Source: an uncultured Oscillospiraceae bacterium
GTDB taxonomy: Bacteria; Bacillota; Clostridia; Oscillospirales; Oscillospiraceae
Length of the DNA stretch: 7,750 nt
NCBI GenBank assembly: GCA_948766235.1
Contig: CAQCFX010000017.1
Span: 5,060 to 12,809, forward strand
Direction of reading: 5' to 3'
The position numbers and the translations under genes were made by a program. Each line of letters starts with the position of its first letter. Position 1 is the stretch's first letter. Positions 5,734 through 7,750 of this stretch are shown in pieces. Under the pieces are notes generated by a model. That model searched no databases. It saw nothing but the letters and a program-made list of their open reading frames with translations, and was not told the origin of the DNA.

Positions 5734-6903
5734 TCACAGGTAAATTTTCTTCCTTTGGTACGCGTTTTGCAGAATGGTCATATAATCCTTTGCCAGAATC
5801 TCCTTCCGGTTGTCCCGGCTCAAAGGGTTCTCCGCCGCCCGCCGGGCTATGTCTTGGAAATCCGCCGGATTCACTTGGTCAAAGTCGCAGAACGCCGGAA
5901 TTTTCAGCTCCTCGATGAGCTTTTCCACAAAGCAGACGGCCCGCTTCCCGTTTTCTTCGTTCCTGGCCCCAGTCCGCGCCGCGCCCAGCCGGCCGGCGAT
6001 TTTGGCATAGCAGCTATCGTTTCCCGGGCGGTTGAACTCCATCACATAGGGCAAAAACAGGGAGTTGGATACCCCGTGGGGAATGTGATAGGCAACGCCC
6101 ACCACCTCGGCGACAGCGTGGACCGCGCCCACGTTCGCGTTGATAAACGCCGCCCCCGCCATGGTGCTGGCCAGCATCATGGCGCTCTGCGCCCCCTGGT
6201 CCGCCGGGTTTTCCCAGCAGCGCTTTAAATTCTGTCCAATCATTTCCATGGCTTGGAGCGCCAAGGCGTCCGAAATCGGATTTGCCACCCCGTCGGCCGC
6301 CGTATAGGCCTCGATGGCGTGGGTCAGCGCGTCCACCCCGCAGGAGGCAATGAGCTTCTTGGGCAGCGTGGTCAGCAGAAGCGGGTCGCATACGGCCACA
6401 TCGGGGGAGAGGCTGTTTGAATCCATGATGGTCATTTTATACTTCTGCTCCGTATGGGTGATGACCGCCACACAGGTTACCTCACTGCCCGTTCCCGCCG
6501 TGGTTGGAACGCAAATCAGGGGCAGCATCCGTTTGGGGATAACCGTATCGTCCAACTCCCGGCAGCTTTTCCCATTGGTGACAATGGCCGCCATCGCCTT
6601 GGACTGGTCCATTACACTGCCCCCGCCCAGAGCCACAATCAGCTGCACTCCCTCTTTCTTGCAGAACAGCGCCCCCCTATCGCAATCCACATCGGTGGGT
6701 TCCGGCTGAAGATGGGTATAGACCACACATTCAATCCCGCACTTCTTCAGTTTGTTTTGTATGGTGGCTGCCGCCGGGGTGTTCTGCAAAAAGGAGTCTG
6801 TACACAGCATTACCTTGCTGACCCCGAAGCCTTGAACAATCTGGCCGATTCCCTCCAGACACCCGCAGCCGGTCACAAGTTTGGTGCGCATAGAGAACTC
6901 CAT
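5734..6903 (-). CDS. Iron-containing alcohol dehydrogenase (group III)
   Basis: NAD(P)-dependent oxidoreductase of 389 residues, the normal length of the Fe-ADH family (FucO, lactaldehyde/butanol/1,3-propanediol dehydrogenases). Cofactor motif GGGSVMD at 93-99 (V in place of the more usual P) and PTTAGTGSEVT at 133-143 are present. All four metal ligands are visible: D191 and H195 in GVDALTHAIEAY, H262 in GAVHAVAE, and H276 in HIPHG. The ATG at 6903 is preferred because AAAGGAGGT ends 8 nt upstream; the GTG at 6912 lies inside that ribosome site. It is the first gene of the minus-strand cluster, driven by the MerR-type promoter at 6939-6969, and is followed after 27 nt by the interrupted ATC hydrolase gene. 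The alcohol or aldehyde it acts on is unknown; position in the cluster suggests it reduces or oxidises a by-product of substrate breakdown or an intermediate sensed by the regulator. Confidence 0.92.
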   Translation of the reverse strand: MEFSMRTKLVTGCGCLEGIGQIVQGFGVSKVMLCTDSFLQNTPAAATIQNKLKKCGIECVVYTHLQPEPTDVDCDRGALFCKKEGVQLIVALGGGSVMDQSKAMAAIVTNGKSCRELDDTVIPKRMLPLICVPTTAGTGSEVTCVAVITHTEQKYKMTIMDSNSLSPDVAVCDPLLLTTLPKKLIASCGVDALTHAIEAYTAADGVANPISDALALQAMEMIGQNLKRCWENPADQGAQSAMMLASTMAGAAFINANVGAVHAVAEVVGVAYHIPHGVSNSLFLPYVMEFNRPGNDSCYAKIAGRLGAARTGARNEENGKRAVCFVEKLIEELKIPAFCDFDQVNPADFQDIARRAAENPLSRDNRKEILAKDYMTILQNAYQRKKIYL

Positions 6904-6938
6904 GGAGAACACCTCCTTTCCTTGTTATTTCTATAACG

Positions 6939-6969
6939 ATTCTAATCTATATAGTTGCTATATGTTCAA
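6939..6969 (-). promoter_or_regulatory. MerR-type promoter of the operon, 19-nt spacer with operator
   Basis: On the minus strand -35 TTGAAC (6969-6964) and -10 TAGAAT (6944-6939) are separated by 19 nt. This over-long spacer is typical of promoters that MerR-family proteins activate by untwisting DNA. The spacer opens with the palindrome ATATAG-CAA-CTATAT (6963-6949), followed by AGAT before the -10. The start of transcription is expected near 6932, about 30 nt before the dehydrogenase start codon. Confidence 0.8.
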
Positions 6970-7140
6970 GGGCTTTTTCAAGTTTTCAGCTTTGCACAAA
7001 GAACAGTGCCGTATTTTGTGCATTATAGATATAATTCAGATTTCTTTTCGGTAGTTCTAACCTTTTTCCCAAAATTTATGGCAAATTTTCAAATGAGCAA
7101 AAAGAAACTCTTTCCGCAGGGGTGTTTTTTCAGCCGTTTT
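6970..7140. other. AT-rich intergenic DNA with inverted repeats between the two promoters
   Basis: No gene is seen here. TGCACAAA (6993-7000) and TTTGTGCA (7015-7022) form a perfect 8-bp inverted repeat around a 14-nt loop; directly next to it ATTATA-GA-TATAAT (7022-7035) is a second dyad. AAAATTT-ATGGC-AAATTTT (7071-7089) is a third. They may be extra operators or a transcript hairpin; none has a T-run typical of a terminator. Confidence 0.45.
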
Positions 7141-7168
7141 ATGGTATAGTAACTATACCATCTATATT
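7138..7168 (+). promoter_or_regulatory. Putative autoregulated promoter of the MerR gene with a 21-bp perfect operator
   Basis: ATGGTATAGT and ACTATACCAT (7141-7150 and 7152-7161) form a perfect 10-bp inverted repeat around one A. With a weak -35 TTTATG (7138-7143) and -10 TATATT (7163-7168) the spacer is 19 nt. It contains GTATAG-TAA-CTATAC directly after the -35 and 4 nt before the -10, exactly the geometry of the operon promoter at 6939-6969. This supports the same protein binding both. The -35 is poor, so basal expression should be low. Confidence 0.7.
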
Positions 7169-7195
7169 AAATTTTTGCGAATGAGGTAAATCAGT

Positions 7196-7750
7196 ATGAA
7201 CTCTTCTCAACCTCTCCAAAATGGGCTTATTGTCTCCGGCCAGTTTGCCGGCATTTGCGGCGTCAACAAGCAGACGCTGCTCTATTACGATAAAATCGGC
7301 CTGTTTTCCCCCTGCTTCAAAGACGAAAATGGGTTCCGTTACTACACGCCGGAACAGGTGGATACCTTTCACACCATCCTTGCCCTGCGGGAGATTATGC
7401 CTCTATCCGAGCTGAAACAGTACATCCAGGTTCGGGACAAGGCCTATTTTCGAACCGTATTTGAGCGCGGCGTGGAGAACCTGACGCAGCAAATCTCCCG
7501 GCTGGAGCACGAGCGGACGATGATGCTTCGCAAGCTGGCGCTGGTGCAGGAGGCCATCAACGCGGAGGAATCCATCATATACACCCACTACTGTCCGCAG
7601 GAGTATCTCAAGCTCAGCCCCGACGTGTGCACCCTTCAGCCGGGCAAGGGGGAGCCCTCCGCCATGGGTAGCATCGTCCAGTACCGGGTGGAGCACAACC
7701 TCTCCCTGGGCCGCGGCATCGGCGGCATACTCCCCTCCTCCTGGCTGGAG
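7196..7750 (+). CDS. MerR-family transcriptional regulator (3' part outside window)
   Basis: One-component DNA-binding regulator; 185 codons are visible and the frame is open at the window end. The N-terminus has the MerR winged helix-turn-helix: SGQFAGICGVNKQTLLYYDKIGLFSP (residues 14-39), with the classic LLYYDKIGL, then the wing NGFRYYTPEQVDTFHTIL (45-62). A long helix suited to dimerisation follows (about 72-125, LREIMPLSELKQY... through SRLEHERTMMLRKLALVQEA). From about 128 a C-terminal effector-binding domain begins (IIYTHYCPQEYLKLSP...), so it resembles BmrR-type members that bind organic molecules rather than the short metal sensors; no metal-binding cysteine pair is visible in the part present. 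GAGGT lies 8 nt before the start at 7196. It is divergent from the operon and two matching operators lie between them, which makes it the likely activator of that operon. Confidence 0.92.
   Translation, partial: MNSSQPLQNGLIVSGQFAGICGVNKQTLLYYDKIGLFSPCFKDENGFRYYTPEQVDTFHTILALREIMPLSELKQYIQVRDKAYFRTVFERGVENLTQQISRLEHERTMMLRKLALVQEAINAEESIIYTHYCPQEYLKLSPDVCTLQPGKGEPSAMGSIVQYRVEHNLSLGRGIGGILPSSWLE

Noticed and set aside
7022..7035. Additional promoter using TATAAT at this dyad
   Set aside because: TATAAT can be read on both strands, but no acceptable -35 lies 16-19 nt upstream on either strand.

Overview
The window looks like a chromosomal segment of an anaerobic, moderately GC-rich Firmicute, most likely a gut Oscillospiraceae/Clostridiales relative (Flavonifractor or Lawsonibacter type). 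This is inferred from strong AGGAGG-type ribosome sites, sigma-A-like promoters, AT-rich intergenic DNA beside GC-rich genes, and the gene families present (cysteine desulfidase of the CyuA/YhaM type, YjiH carrier, ATC hydrolase family, PepV-like M20 dipeptidase). The sequence alone does not fix the genus.

Layout. Left (1-615, minus): the first 205 codons of a ZIP-family metal transporter, cut by the window edge. It has its own promoter at 796-824 (TTGACA, 17-nt spacer, TATACT) and an inverted repeat (GGTTAG, 6 nt, CTAACT) at the transcription start, which looks like a metalloregulator operator. A perfect 17-bp hairpin (880-917) separates it from the next unit.

Centre (993-6903, all minus): a compact gene cluster with gaps of 13-32 nt and one 4-nt overlap, read from right to left: iron-type alcohol dehydrogenase; an ATC-hydrolase-family gene interrupted by an in-frame TAG at codon 23; YjiH-like membrane carrier; PepV-like dipeptidase; a 44-codon fragment resembling the N-terminus of an M24 Xaa-Pro peptidase; and a CyuA/CdsB-type cysteine desulfidase with all three expected iron-sulfur cysteines (C25, C315, C355). 

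Right (7196-7750, plus): a divergent MerR-family regulator cut by the window edge. The 292-nt intergenic region holds two related palindromes. The one before the operon lies inside a 19-nt spacer between TTGAAC and TAGAAT, the hallmark of MerR-activated promoters. The one before the regulator has the same geometry, suggesting autoregulation.

Working model (inference): the MerR protein senses a small molecule and switches on uptake and breakdown of a cysteine-containing or thiazoline-type compound. The carrier imports it, the hydrolase and dipeptidase release cysteine, and the desulfidase converts cysteine to pyruvate, ammonia and sulfide. The alcohol dehydrogenase would handle an aldehyde or alcohol by-product. 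Two genes in the cluster appear damaged in this strain (hydrolase and M24 fragment), so the pathway may be decaying or altered here.
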